A stretch of DNA of 7,695 nucleotides from Clostridia bacterium (GCA_016295665.1 JAEDKS010000115.1:1-7695); one strand, 5' to 3'; shown: positions 1 through 6,494, numbered from the stretch's first letter. A program made the numbers and translations. The notes: generated by a model from the letters alone, not told the origin.

Positions 1-277
1 CCAGGCCTGCAAGCGCATCCCCACCGGCATGCTCAACGATGTGCTGAACGATGCCACCGCCGACCTGCAGCCCCCGGCCCAGTCCGGTCGCCGGCTGAAG
101 ATCTACTATGTGACCCAGCAGAGCGTCTGCCCGCCCACGTTCATCTTCTTTGTGAACGATGAGAAGCTGATGCACTTTGCCTACCAGCGCTACCTGGAGA
201 ACTACTTCCGCAAGACCTTCGACTTCACGGGCACTCCCGTGCGGTTCATCCTGCGGGAAAAGAAGAAGGAGAATTGA
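1..277 (+). CDS. der: Ribosome-assembly GTPase Der (EngA), C-terminal fragment
   Basis: This is the last 91 residues of Der, read from base 2; the two GTPase domains lie upstream of the window. Der is a double-GTPase factor that acts in the cytoplasm on assembly of the large ribosomal subunit. What remains is its C-terminal KH-like domain, recognised from the GRRLKIYYVTQ segment, the following PPTFIFFVND, the YQRYLENYFRK helix and the GTPVRFILREK end, which match the usual Der C-terminus in order and spacing. The protein ends in a basic KKKEN tail. The stop codon (275-277) is one base before the plsY start, and the plsY ribosome binding site lies inside the last der codons, so the two are almost certainly co-transcribed and probably translationally coupled. 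The identification is secure although the gene is incomplete. Confidence 0.95.
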   Translation, partial: QACKRIPTGMLNDVLNDATADLQPPAQSGRRLKIYYVTQQSVCPPTFIFFVNDEKLMHFAYQRYLENYFRKTFDFTGTPVRFILREKKKEN

Positions 278-278
278 T

Positions 279-884
279 ATGCTCGTGCTGCGCTATATCC
301 TCGCGGCGGTTATCGCCTACCTGCTCGGCTCCATTTCCACCGGCATCATCGTGTCAAAGCTCTCCGGCGGCCCGGATCTTCACACGGTGGGCAGCAAGTC
401 CACCGGCGCGACCAACGCCCTGCGCACCATGGGCAAGAAGCGGGGCGCCATCGTGTTCCTCGGGGATGTGTTCAAGGCGCAGTTCGCCTGCCTGTTTGGC
501 TGGCTGCTGACGGGGCAGTTCTACGGTGTCATGCTGGCAGGCCTCATGGCGATCATCGGGCACAACTGGCCCGTGTTCTTCGGCTTCAAGGGCGGCAAGG
601 GCGTGTCCTCCACCGTGGGTGTCATGCTGTGCACCTTCCCCGTGGCGGCGGCCATCTGTGATGTGGTGACCATCGCCATCATCGCGCTGACGCGGTATGT
701 GTCCGTGGGCAGCATGTGCATGGTGACGCTGTTCGCGCTGATCGTGTCCATCTTCTATGCGGGCGGCGACTGGCTCATCATCCTCTGGACGGTGGTCATC
801 GCGGTGATGTGCATCGCCCGCCACCATGCCAACATCGGTCGGCTGCTGCAGGGCAAGGAGAACAAGCTGGGCAGCAGGAAATAA
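279..884 (+). CDS. plsY: Acyl-phosphate:glycerol-3-phosphate acyltransferase PlsY
   Basis: PlsY is an integral membrane enzyme that transfers an acyl chain from acyl-phosphate (made by PlsX) to glycerol-3-phosphate, giving lysophosphatidic acid, the first step of phospholipid synthesis. The product has 201 residues, the usual PlsY size, with several hydrophobic helices. All three family motifs are present: motif 1 at 38-49 (GSKSTGATNALR), motif 2 at about 94-110 (GHNWPVF then KGGKGVS) and motif 3 at about 181-198 (RHHANIGRLL then GKENKLG). Motif 1 is slightly unusual, with Lys-Ser-Thr where Gly-Asn-x is common before GATN. The start at 279 is chosen because AAGGAG (266-271) lies seven bases upstream and the residues before it are only der read in another frame. 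It follows der with a one-base gap; plsY next to der is a common Bacillota arrangement. Confidence 0.96.
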   Translation: MLVLRYILAAVIAYLLGSISTGIIVSKLSGGPDLHTVGSKSTGATNALRTMGKKRGAIVFLGDVFKAQFACLFGWLLTGQFYGVMLAGLMAIIGHNWPVFFGFKGGKGVSSTVGVMLCTFPVAAAICDVVTIAIIALTRYVSVGSMCMVTLFALIVSIFYAGGDWLIILWTVVIAVMCIARHHANIGRLLQGKENKLGSRK

Positions 885-931
885 CGCAGGACAGGTCGGA
901 ATGCTGTCCGTTGAACCACCAAAGGAGCGGG

Positions 932-1756
932 ATGCCTGTGCCGGTTGAGATATCTTCCTATATACTGCTGTTCTTCACCACCGCCTTCCTCGGCTGGCTG
1001 ATGGAGGTGGTATGCAAGCTCATTCAGTTCCGGCGCTTTGTCAACCGGGGCTTCCTGCTGGGCCCGGTGTGCCCGATTTACGGCTTCGGCTCCGTGCTCG
1101 TCACGCTGTTGCTGGAGCGTCACGCGGAGGATCCCTGGGCCGTGTTCATCCTCGCGATGGTGCTCTGCGGCACCCTGGAGTATCTCACCAGCTACCTGAT
1201 GGAAAAGCTGTTCCATGCCCGCTGGTGGGATTACTCCACCCGCCGCTTCAACCTCAACGGACGCGTCTGTGCCAACACGCTGATTCCCTTCGGTCTGCTG
1301 GGACTGTTTCTGGTCTATGTCGCCAAGCCGTTCTTCTTTGGGCTGTACGGGCAGCTGAACGGCACCGTGCGCGATGTGCTGTGCTACGGGCTGCTGGCGC
1401 TGTTTGCGGCGGACACCGCCGTATCCGCCAACGTGATGGGCAAGATTCGCAGCACAGCATCAAACGTCCGGGGCGACAGCACCGAGGCGATCACCCGGGC
1501 GGTGCACGCGGCGCTGGCAAAGGATTCTCCCCTCGCCCGGCGTCTGCTGCACGCCTATCCCCACGCACGCCTTGCCAATACGCGGCTGCTTCAGCGGCTG
1601 AAGGCTGACCGGGAGGCGCTTCGCCGCGCCGCCAACGAAAAGCGCGAGCAGTTCCGCGCTGAGCTGGCGGAAAAGGAAGCGGAGGTGCGCCGGGAGACCG
1701 AGCGCCGCCGTCAGGAGCTCAGGGCCCGGAGGCACGGAAACAAACATCAGGAATAA
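932..1756 (+). CDS. CmpB-like putative ABC transporter membrane protein (PF06541) with coiled-coil tail
   Basis: A 274-residue membrane protein of the family called putative ABC-transporter type IV or CmpB-like (PF06541, formerly DUF1113). Its biochemical role is not established, and the transporter label is only a family name. Five hydrophobic segments are visible at about 8-28, 40-61, 69-91, 114-138 and 146-168. Family-like signatures are GFLLGPVCPIYGFG (40-53) and WWDYSTRRFNLNGR (98-111), the latter between helices 3 and 4. From about 200 onward the protein is soluble; from 218 to 268 it is a highly charged Arg/Glu/Ala heptad-like stretch, probably a cytoplasmic coiled coil. The start at 932 follows AAAGGAG (921-927) at a short spacing, and hydrophobic family-like sequence begins right after it. 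It sits 47 bases after plsY and 19 bases before lepA, so it is probably in the same transcript. No ATPase partner is encoded nearby. Confidence 0.85.
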   Translation: MPVPVEISSYILLFFTTAFLGWLMEVVCKLIQFRRFVNRGFLLGPVCPIYGFGSVLVTLLLERHAEDPWAVFILAMVLCGTLEYLTSYLMEKLFHARWWDYSTRRFNLNGRVCANTLIPFGLLGLFLVYVAKPFFFGLYGQLNGTVRDVLCYGLLALFAADTAVSANVMGKIRSTASNVRGDSTEAITRAVHAALAKDSPLARRLLHAYPHARLANTRLLQRLKADREALRRAANEKREQFRAELAEKEAEVRRETERRRQELRARRHGNKHQE

Positions 1757-1775
1757 CAACGGGAGGAATGATTGG

Positions 1776-3581
1776 ATGGCGGATCAACGGCTGAACCATA
1801 TCCGGAACTTCTGCATTATCGCGCACATCGACCATGGCAAGTCCACGCTGGCTGACCGTCTGCTGGAGACCACGGGCGTGTTTGAGCATCGTGAGATGGT
1901 CGAACAGATTCTGGACAGCATGGAGCTGGAGCGGGAGCGCGGCATCACCATCAAGAGCAAGGCGGTGCGGATGCGCTACACCGCCAAGGACGGCGAGACC
2001 TACACGCTGAATCTGATCGACACCCCCGGCCACGTGGACTTCACCTATGAGGTCAGCCGGGCGCTGGCGGCCTGCGAGGGCGCGCTGCTGGTGGTGGACG
2101 CCACGCAGGGCATCGAGGCCCAGACACTGGCAAACTGCTACATGGCGCTGGATCATGACCTGGAGATCATTCCCGTCATCAACAAGATTGACCTCCCCTC
2201 CGCGCAGCCCGAGCAGGTGCGGCAGGAGATCGAGGACGTGATCGGGCTGGATGCCTCCTATGCGCCCTGCATCTCCGCCAAGACCGGTCTGAACATTCAG
2301 GATGTGCTGGAGGCCATCGTGCAGCACGTTCCGGCGCCCTCCGGCAACGAGGAGGCGCCGCTTCAGGCGCTGATCTTCGATGCCTTCTATGACAACTACA
2401 AGGGCGCCATCTGCTTCGTCCGCGTGAAGGAGGGCACGCTGAGGCCCGGCATGCGGATGCACCTGATGGCCACCGGCGGCGAGTTCGACGTGGTCGAGGT
2501 GGGCACCTTTGCCCCCGGCTATCAGCCCTGCGACGCGCTGCGTCCCGGTGATGTGGGCTATGTGTCCGCCTCCATCAAGGATGTGCGTGACACCCGGGTC
2601 GGTGACACCATCACCGACGCGGCCCGCATGGCGGATGCTCCCCTGCCCGGCTACAAGCAGGTCACGCCCATGGTGTACTGCGGCATCTATCCGGCGGACG
2701 GCGCGGACTATCCCGCGCTGAAGGACGCGCTGGACAAGCTGCGGATGAACGACGCCTCCCTGACCTTTGAGCCGGAGACCTCCGTGGCGCTGGGCTACGG
2801 CTTCCGCTGCGGCTTCCTGGGGCTGCTGCACATGGACGTGATCACGGCGCGCCTGGAGCGCGAGTTTGACCTGAATCTGGTCACCACCACCCCCGGCGTC
2901 ATCTACCATGTGAACAAGACCGACGGCACGCGGGTGTCCATCGACAACCCCACCATGCTGCCGCCCGTGGGCGAGATCGCCAGCATGGAGGAGCCCTACG
3001 TCAAGGCTGAAATCTATACGCCGCAGGACTCCGTGGGCACGCTGATGGATCTGTGTCAGGACAAGCGCGGCATCTTCATCGACATGCAGTACGAGGGCAC
3101 CCGCATCAAGCTGAACTACGAGATGCCGCTCAACGAGATCATCTTCGACTTCTTCGACGCGGTCAAGAGCCGGAGCCGGGGCTACGCCTCCTTCGATTAC
3201 GAGCTGCTGGACTACCGCGAGAGCGATCTGGTCAAGCTGGACATTCTGCTCAACGGTGACATCTGCGATGCCTTCTCCATGATCGTGCATCGGGACAAGG
3301 CCTACCCCCGGGGCCGCAACATGTGCGAGAAGCTCAAGGACGTCATCCCGCGGCAGCAGTTTGAAATTCCGATTCAGGCTGCTATCGGCGGCAAGGTTAT
3401 TGCCCGCGAGACGGTAAAGGCCATGCGAAAGGATGTGCTGGCTAAGTGCTACGGCGGCGATATTACCCGAAAGAAAAAGCTGCTGGAGAAGCAGAAGGAA
3501 GGCAAGAAGCGCATGAGACAGTTTGGTACAGTTCAGGTGCCCAGCGAAGCGTTCCTTGCGGTGCTCAAAATGGACAGCTGA
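1776..3581 (+). CDS. lepA: Elongation factor 4 (LepA)
   Basis: LepA is a ribosome-bound translational GTPase implicated in back-translocation, rescue of stalled ribosomes and efficient initiation or subunit assembly. The 601-residue product is the usual length and complete. GTPase motifs are clear: P-loop AHIDHGKST (16-24), switch I RGIT (55-58), DTPGH (82-86), NKID (136-139) and SAK (167-169). Domain II, the EF-G-like domains and the LepA-specific C-terminal domain follow, including GYGFRCGFLGLLHMD in the middle and the basic RKKKLLEKQKEGKKR stretch near the end. The family-typical ending EAFLAVLKMDS shows the 3' end is intact. The start at 1776 follows GGGAGG (1761-1766) with nine bases between. 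The gene comes 19 bases after the PF06541 gene. Its last 73 codons (from 3360) are much richer in A/T third positions than the rest, and the next reading frame overlaps its end. Confidence 0.98.
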   Translation: MADQRLNHIRNFCIIAHIDHGKSTLADRLLETTGVFEHREMVEQILDSMELERERGITIKSKAVRMRYTAKDGETYTLNLIDTPGHVDFTYEVSRALAACEGALLVVDATQGIEAQTLANCYMALDHDLEIIPVINKIDLPSAQPEQVRQEIEDVIGLDASYAPCISAKTGLNIQDVLEAIVQHVPAPSGNEEAPLQALIFDAFYDNYKGAICFVRVKEGTLRPGMRMHLMATGGEFDVVEVGTFAPGYQPCDALRPGDVGYVSASIKDVRDTRVGDTITDAARMADAPLPGYKQVTPMVYCGIYPADGADYPALKDALDKLRMNDASLTFEPETSVALGYGFRCGFLGLLHMDVITARLEREFDLNLVTTTPGVIYHVNKTDGTRVSIDNPTMLPPVGEIASMEEPYVKAEIYTPQDSVGTLMDLCQDKRGIFIDMQYEGTRIKLNYEMPLNEIIFDFFDAVKSRSRGYASFDYELLDYRESDLVKLDILLNGDICDAFSMIVHRDKAYPRGRNMCEKLKDVIPRQQFEIPIQAAIGGKVIARETVKAMRKDVLAKCYGGDITRKKKLLEKQKEGKKRMRQFGTVQVPSEAFLAVLKMDS

Positions 3582-4093
3582 CCTCCTGGCACGACCCGCA
3601 GGAGCTGTGCCGCATCACGGCCTGCTTCACCGGACACCGGTCGCTGGACGAACCGCCGGAGCGCATAGCTGCGCGGCTTGACGGGCAGCTGGAGCTGCTC
3701 TATCAGCAGGGGTACCGCCGCTTTCTGTGCGGCGGTGCCCTGGGCTTCGATCAGCTGGCGGGCGAGCGGGTGCTGCGGCTTCGTCAGCGCCATCCGGACG
3801 TGCTTCTGGTCATGGTGCTGCCCTGCGCCCATCAGGTGTGCCATTGGCCCGAGCGGGACGAGCAGCGCTATGCCCACCTGATCGTGCAGAGCGATGAGGT
3901 GCGGGTGTTGTCCCAGATCTACTACGACGGCTGCATGATGGTTCGCAACCGCCACATGGTGGATCGTTCGAGCCTTTGCATCTGCTATCTGGACAAACCA
4001 AAGGGCGGCACCATGTCCACCGCGGCCTACGCCTGCAAAAAGGGGCTGACCATCGTCAACCTGGCCCTGATGAAGGATGATGCCGCCCGATAA
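3446..4093 (+). CDS. SLOG-family protein (YpsA/DUF1273-like); start uncertain
   Basis: A Rossmann-like SLOG-fold protein resembling the YpsA/DUF1273 group; such folds bind nucleotides or nucleotide-derived ligands, but the job of this one is unknown. Numbered from GTG at 3446, the domain begins at residue 57 (base 3614) with ITACFTGHR; TGHR is at 62-65, CGGALGFDQLA at 95-105, RNRHMVD at 167-173 and GGTMSTA at 187-193. These correspond to the glycine-rich loops and the C-terminal GGT-STA element of the family. Residues 1-56 look like lepA read in another frame, not like a domain. GTG 3446, just after an in-frame TAA, is the only ATG/GTG/TTG start available, and using it would mean a 136-base overlap with lepA. 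The real start may be non-AUG: AGGAG at 3600-3604 is nine bases before ATC 3614, and CTG 3578 overlaps the lepA stop. The identity of the domain is far surer than the start. Confidence 0.78.
   Translation: MLRRRYYPKEKAAGEAEGRQEAHETVWYSSGAQRSVPCGAQNGQLTSWHDPQELCRITACFTGHRSLDEPPERIAARLDGQLELLYQQGYRRFLCGGALGFDQLAGERVLRLRQRHPDVLLVMVLPCAHQVCHWPERDEQRYAHLIVQSDEVRVLSQIYYDGCMMVRNRHMVDRSSLCICYLDKPKGGTMSTAAYACKKGLTIVNLALMKDDAAR
3583..3604 (+). promoter_or_regulatory. Possible hairpin masking the SLOG gene Shine-Dalgarno, just after the lepA stop
   Basis: CTCCTG at 3583-3588 is exactly complementary to CAGGAG at 3599-3604, leaving a ten-base loop. The 3' arm contains AGGAG, the best ribosome binding site before the SLOG domain. 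The 5' arm starts two bases after the lepA stop codon (3579-3581), so a ribosome terminating on lepA would cover and open it. That would couple SLOG translation to lepA. The pairing is seen in the sequence; the regulatory role is inferred. A six-base stem can occur by chance in GC-rich DNA. Confidence 0.35.
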
Positions 4094-4095
4094 AA

Positions 4096-4482
4096 TCAGG
4101 CGTTCCCGTTCTTTTTCGGCAAGACCGGATGACGAACCATGCGTTCCTCCTCCGGCTTTTTTTCCTCCACGCCGATCTCCCAGTGGAGCAGCAGCGTCAG
4201 CATGGCGCGCAGCACGATGATGGCCCCCAGAATGCCGATTTCGTTCCAGTCCCGGGCCTGCACCGTGCGCAGCACCTCGCCGCCCAGCTTGAACTCCAGC
4301 GCCAGCGCGATGCCCTTTGCCAGTTCGAGCCGGATATGCGGATCATGCCGGAAATAGCGCACCACACCCTGAATCACGGTAATCAGCAGCACCATGATGC
4401 CGCACAGCTCCGCCAGCGCGATGCCAAAGCCGGCGAGGTTGTGCACCACCGTATTCTCCAGAAAGGCCACAATCGCTTCCAT
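4096..4482 (-). CDS. DUF1622 family membrane protein
   Basis: A 128-residue protein matching the DUF1622 family (PF07784), small membrane proteins of unknown function. Visible elements are a short N-terminal segment, a strong hydrophobic helix at about 16-42 (GFGIALAELCGIMVLLITVI), a helix around 52-72 with the family-like LELAKGIALALEFKLGGEVLR sense of small and hydrophobic residues, a TVQARDWNEIGILGAI turn into the last membrane helix (about 81-101), and a charged cytoplasmic tail from about 105 rich in Glu, Lys and Arg. The start at 4482 is fixed by AGGAGGA (plus-strand 4491-4497) eight bases upstream; the open frame continues further but crosses the promoter. It is transcribed alone and ends two bases from the convergent SLOG gene, with no terminator visible between them. 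Function unknown; family call fairly sure. Confidence 0.85.
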   Translation of the reverse strand: MEAIVAFLENTVVHNLAGFGIALAELCGIMVLLITVIQGVVRYFRHDPHIRLELAKGIALALEFKLGGEVLRTVQARDWNEIGILGAIIVLRAMLTLLLHWEIGVEEKKPEEERMVRHPVLPKKNGNA

Positions 4483-4515
4483 GCCGTCATTCCTCCTGTA
4501 CGAGCCGTTTTCAAT

Positions 4516-4544
4516 AGTATAGCGGATGCGGCAGGAAATTACAA
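4516..4544 (-). promoter_or_regulatory. Sigma-A-type promoter of the DUF1622 gene
   Basis: On the minus strand there is a -35 box TTGTAA (plus-strand 4539-4544), a 17-base spacer and a -10 box TATACT (plus-strand 4516-4521). The predicted transcript would begin near 4509, giving a leader of about 25 bases that holds the AGGAGGA site and leads to the ATG at 4482. The spacer contains AATTTCCTGCC, which also occurs upstream of the ferredoxin gene. Confidence 0.7.
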
Positions 4545-4567
4545 GCGCTTTTTGATCGGAGGCCGCC

Positions 4568-5722
4568 ATGACCGAACTGTATGTACATCTCCCCTTCTGC
4601 CGCAGCAAGTGCCTGTACTGCGACTTCGCCTCATGGGCCGGACAGGAGGAACGGATGGGCGAATACGTCGATGCCGTGCTCCGCGAGGGGAAGGCGCGGG
4701 CTGACGCGCTCGGCAACCCCGCCGTGGATACCGTGTTCCTTGGCGGCGGGACGCCGTCCGTGCTGCCTGCCGCGCTGCTTGATCAGCTGCTGGAGGGGCT
4801 GCTTCGGCTTTTCCCGCTGAAGCCCGGCGCGGAGTTCACCACCGAGGCCAATCCCAGTACATTGACGCGCCCCTGGCTCGAGACGGCGGCAGCGCACGGC
4901 ATCAACCGGCTGTCGCTGGGCATGCAGGCCCTGCAGCCTTCATTGCTCCGGACGCTGGGACGCATCCATGATTTTGATCAGGTGCAGCAATCCGTCTCGC
5001 TGGCCCGGGCATGCGGGCTGCAAAACATCAGCCTGGATCTGATGTTCGGGCTGCCCGGACAGAGCCGGGCGATGTGGCGCGCGTCCCTGGAGGCGGCGCT
5101 CAGCCTGGAGCCGCAGCATCTCAGCTGCTACGGCCTGATTCCCGAGGAGGGCACGCAGCTGTCAGCCATGCTGCAGGACGGTCAGCTGACGCTCCCCGAC
5201 GAGGAGGAGGAGCGTCTGATGTACGATGACTGCCTGACACTCCTTCAGGAGCAGGGGTACCGGCAGTACGAGATCAGCAACTTCGCGAAGCCCGGCTATG
5301 CCTGCCGGCACAACCTCGGGTACTGGCGTCAGGTGCCGTATCTCGGTCTTGGCGCCTCCGCCGCCTCCATGCTGCTCGCAGAAACGGCGGATGTGGCCTA
5401 TCAGCGGCAGACCAATCCCCGGAGCATCCCGGCGTATCTGTCCATGGTCAGGGACAACGCGTGGACACAGCGGGAAACGGAGCCTGTCACGCGGACGGAG
5501 GCGCGGTTTGAAACCATGATGCTGGGGCTCCGCACCACAGAGGGCGTGTCGGAATCCGCGTTCCTTGCCCTGCACGGCGTCTCTCTGGCGGCCTGCTACG
5601 GGTCCCGTCTGCAGGCGCTGAAAAGCCGCGGCCTGCTGGAATACGCCGACGGGCGCTGGTTCCTCACAAGACGCGGCATGGACATTCAGAACAGCGTACT
5701 GGTGGAGCTGATGGATGACTGA
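4568..5722 (+). CDS. hemW: Radical SAM heme chaperone HemW
   Basis: HemW is a radical-SAM-fold protein now regarded as a heme chaperone or heme-trafficking protein; it was long misannotated as oxygen-independent coproporphyrinogen oxidase. The 384-residue product has the iron-sulfur motif CRSKCLYCDF with Cys11, Cys15 and Cys18, the SAM-binding GGGTP (59-63), the TEANPST strand, SLGMQ and the DLMFGLPGQS stretch. It also has HNLGYW (248-253), the HNxxYW motif typical of HemW. Phe after YCD, rather than the extra Cys of HemN, supports HemW. The C-terminal HemN-type winged domain is present to the end (LRTTEGVSE onward), so the gene is complete. The start follows GGAGG (4558-4562) with a five-base spacing. 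No clear promoter was found for it in the divergent intergenic region. It ends four bases from the convergent PAP2 gene. Bacillota often encode HemW without a full heme pathway. Confidence 0.94.
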   Translation: MTELYVHLPFCRSKCLYCDFASWAGQEERMGEYVDAVLREGKARADALGNPAVDTVFLGGGTPSVLPAALLDQLLEGLLRLFPLKPGAEFTTEANPSTLTRPWLETAAAHGINRLSLGMQALQPSLLRTLGRIHDFDQVQQSVSLARACGLQNISLDLMFGLPGQSRAMWRASLEAALSLEPQHLSCYGLIPEEGTQLSAMLQDGQLTLPDEEEERLMYDDCLTLLQEQGYRQYEISNFAKPGYACRHNLGYWRQVPYLGLGASAASMLLAETADVAYQRQTNPRSIPAYLSMVRDNAWTQRETEPVTRTEARFETMMLGLRTTEGVSESAFLALHGVSLAACYGSRLQALKSRGLLEYADGRWFLTRRGMDIQNSVLVELMDD

Positions 5723-5726
5723 GCGC

Positions 5727-6383
5727 TCACGCGTCCACCGGATCGGCGGGCTTGCGCCGTTTCTGCCAGGGCAGGCCATAGACCGCCAGATAGCCAATGG
5801 CACAGACCGGCAGCGCCGCGAACACGTCCACCGCCGAATGCTGCTTCAGGAACACGGTGGACAGGCTGATGAGCACCGTCAGGATGGTCAGCAGCGCCCG
5901 GGGCAGCGGTCTGTTCAGCCCGTTGGCCCACCAGGCGCCAAGCAGCGCTGCCACGGAGCCGATCACATGGAGCGACGGGCAGACATTGGTGGGCGTATCC
6001 AGCAGGTAAAGCCAGCCCACGATGGTCGTCATCAGGTTGCTGCGCGGAAAGGTCTCGGGGCGCAGCTCCTGACACGTGGGCCAGAGGAAATAGATGACGG
6101 TGGTCAGACCGAAGGTGACGCAGAAGAACTGCAGCATTTTCCGGTACGCGCCGGGCGCGCGGAAGATGGTGTACAGGTGCACACCCGCCATGAACACAAA
6201 CCAGGCAAAGTAGGCCGGAAGAAAGTATTCACAGAACGGAATCAGATCATCGAGCGCACAGCGCACGGGCGTATAGTAGGCCATGGTCTTGAAGCGCTCC
6301 AGAAAAACAAAGAAAAAGAGATAAATCGGCCAGAAAAGGAGCATCAGCAGCTCCTTTTTCCGGTTCTGAAACAGCCAGCGCAT
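5727..6383 (-). CDS. PAP2-superfamily membrane phosphatase
   Basis: A 218-residue polytopic membrane protein of the PAP2 (type 2 phosphatidic acid phosphatase) superfamily, closest in pattern to the PAP2_3/AUR1-like branch. Such enzymes remove phosphate from lipid phosphates or pyrophosphates, or transfer lipid head groups; the substrate here cannot be read from sequence. Six hydrophobic segments lie at about 11-28, 50-71, 84-101, 137-153, 162-179 and 186-204. The catalytic motifs are CPSLH (135-139, with His139) and KQHSAVD (180-186, with His182 and Asp186), corresponding to PAP2 motifs C2 and C3. A standard KxxxxxxRP motif C1 is not evident; RPETFPRSN (108-116) may fill that place. The start at 6383 is chosen because AGGAGGA (plus-strand 6388-6394) precedes it; the longer open frame runs back into the ferredoxin terminator. 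It lies downstream of that terminator, so it probably has its own promoter, which I could not identify. Confidence 0.87.
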   Translation of the reverse strand: MRWLFQNRKKELLMLLFWPIYLFFFVFLERFKTMAYYTPVRCALDDLIPFCEYFLPAYFAWFVFMAGVHLYTIFRAPGAYRKMLQFFCVTFGLTTVIYFLWPTCQELRPETFPRSNLMTTIVGWLYLLDTPTNVCPSLHVIGSVAALLGAWWANGLNRPLPRALLTILTVLISLSTVFLKQHSAVDVFAALPVCAIGYLAVYGLPWQKRRKPADPVDA

Positions 6384-6440
6384 CGTTTCCTCCTGTCTTT
6401 GGTAACGGCAGACCCGCTTCTCGGGAGCATCCGGGGCAGG

Positions 6441-6452
6441 CACACCGGTGTG
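6441..6452. repeat. Perfect 12-base palindrome upstream of the PAP2 gene
   Basis: CACACCGGTGTG is a perfect inverted repeat with no spacer. It lies between the ferredoxin terminator and the PAP2 start, about 58 bases upstream of that start codon. It could be a repressor or activator operator for the PAP2 gene. No matching promoter boxes were found beside it, so the role is speculative. Confidence 0.3.
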
Positions 6453-6460
6453 AGCGAAGA

Positions 6461-6490
6461 AAAACGCCCCGACTCTCGTCAAGGCGCTTT
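6461..6490 (-). terminator. Rho-independent terminator of the ferredoxin gene
   Basis: On the minus strand, four bases after the ferredoxin stop codon, a 13-base-pair stem (left arm plus-strand 6478-6490, right arm 6461-6473) closes a GAGA tetraloop of GNRA type. The stem includes three G-U pairs and ends in a run of five T (plus-strand A 6460-6464). It should separate the ferredoxin transcript from the PAP2 gene downstream. Confidence 0.85.
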
Positions 6491-6494
6491 GCCA

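Noticed and set aside
716..931. Extending the PF06541 gene start upstream to 716
   Set aside because: The added residues are plsY out of frame, while AAAGGAG (921-927) and a hydrophobic family-like start support 932.
1719..3290. A 523-codon open frame on the minus strand opposite lepA
   Set aside because: It is the GC-rich shadow of lepA: rich in His, Val, Gly and Gln, with no recognisable domain, while the plus strand encodes an unmistakable LepA.
3555..3581. Programmed -1 frameshift fusing LepA to the SLOG protein
   Set aside because: The frames are related by -1, but the end of lepA has no classical slippery heptamer (GTG CTC AAA ATG) and LepA ends at its normal family length.
4483..4567. 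A promoter for hemW in the divergent intergenic region
   Set aside because: Plus-strand TAGTAT and TATAGC sequences exist, but neither has a -35 box at 16-18 bases, so I could not support a call.
4483..4716. Extending the DUF1622 gene start back to 4716
   Set aside because: The extension would cross its own TTGTAA-17-TATACT promoter and run opposite the hemW start; AGGAGGA supports 4482.
4568..5722. Calling this gene oxygen-independent coproporphyrinogen oxidase HemN
   Set aside because: The cluster motif ends in YCDF without the extra Cys of HemN, and HNxxYW is present, both pointing to HemW.
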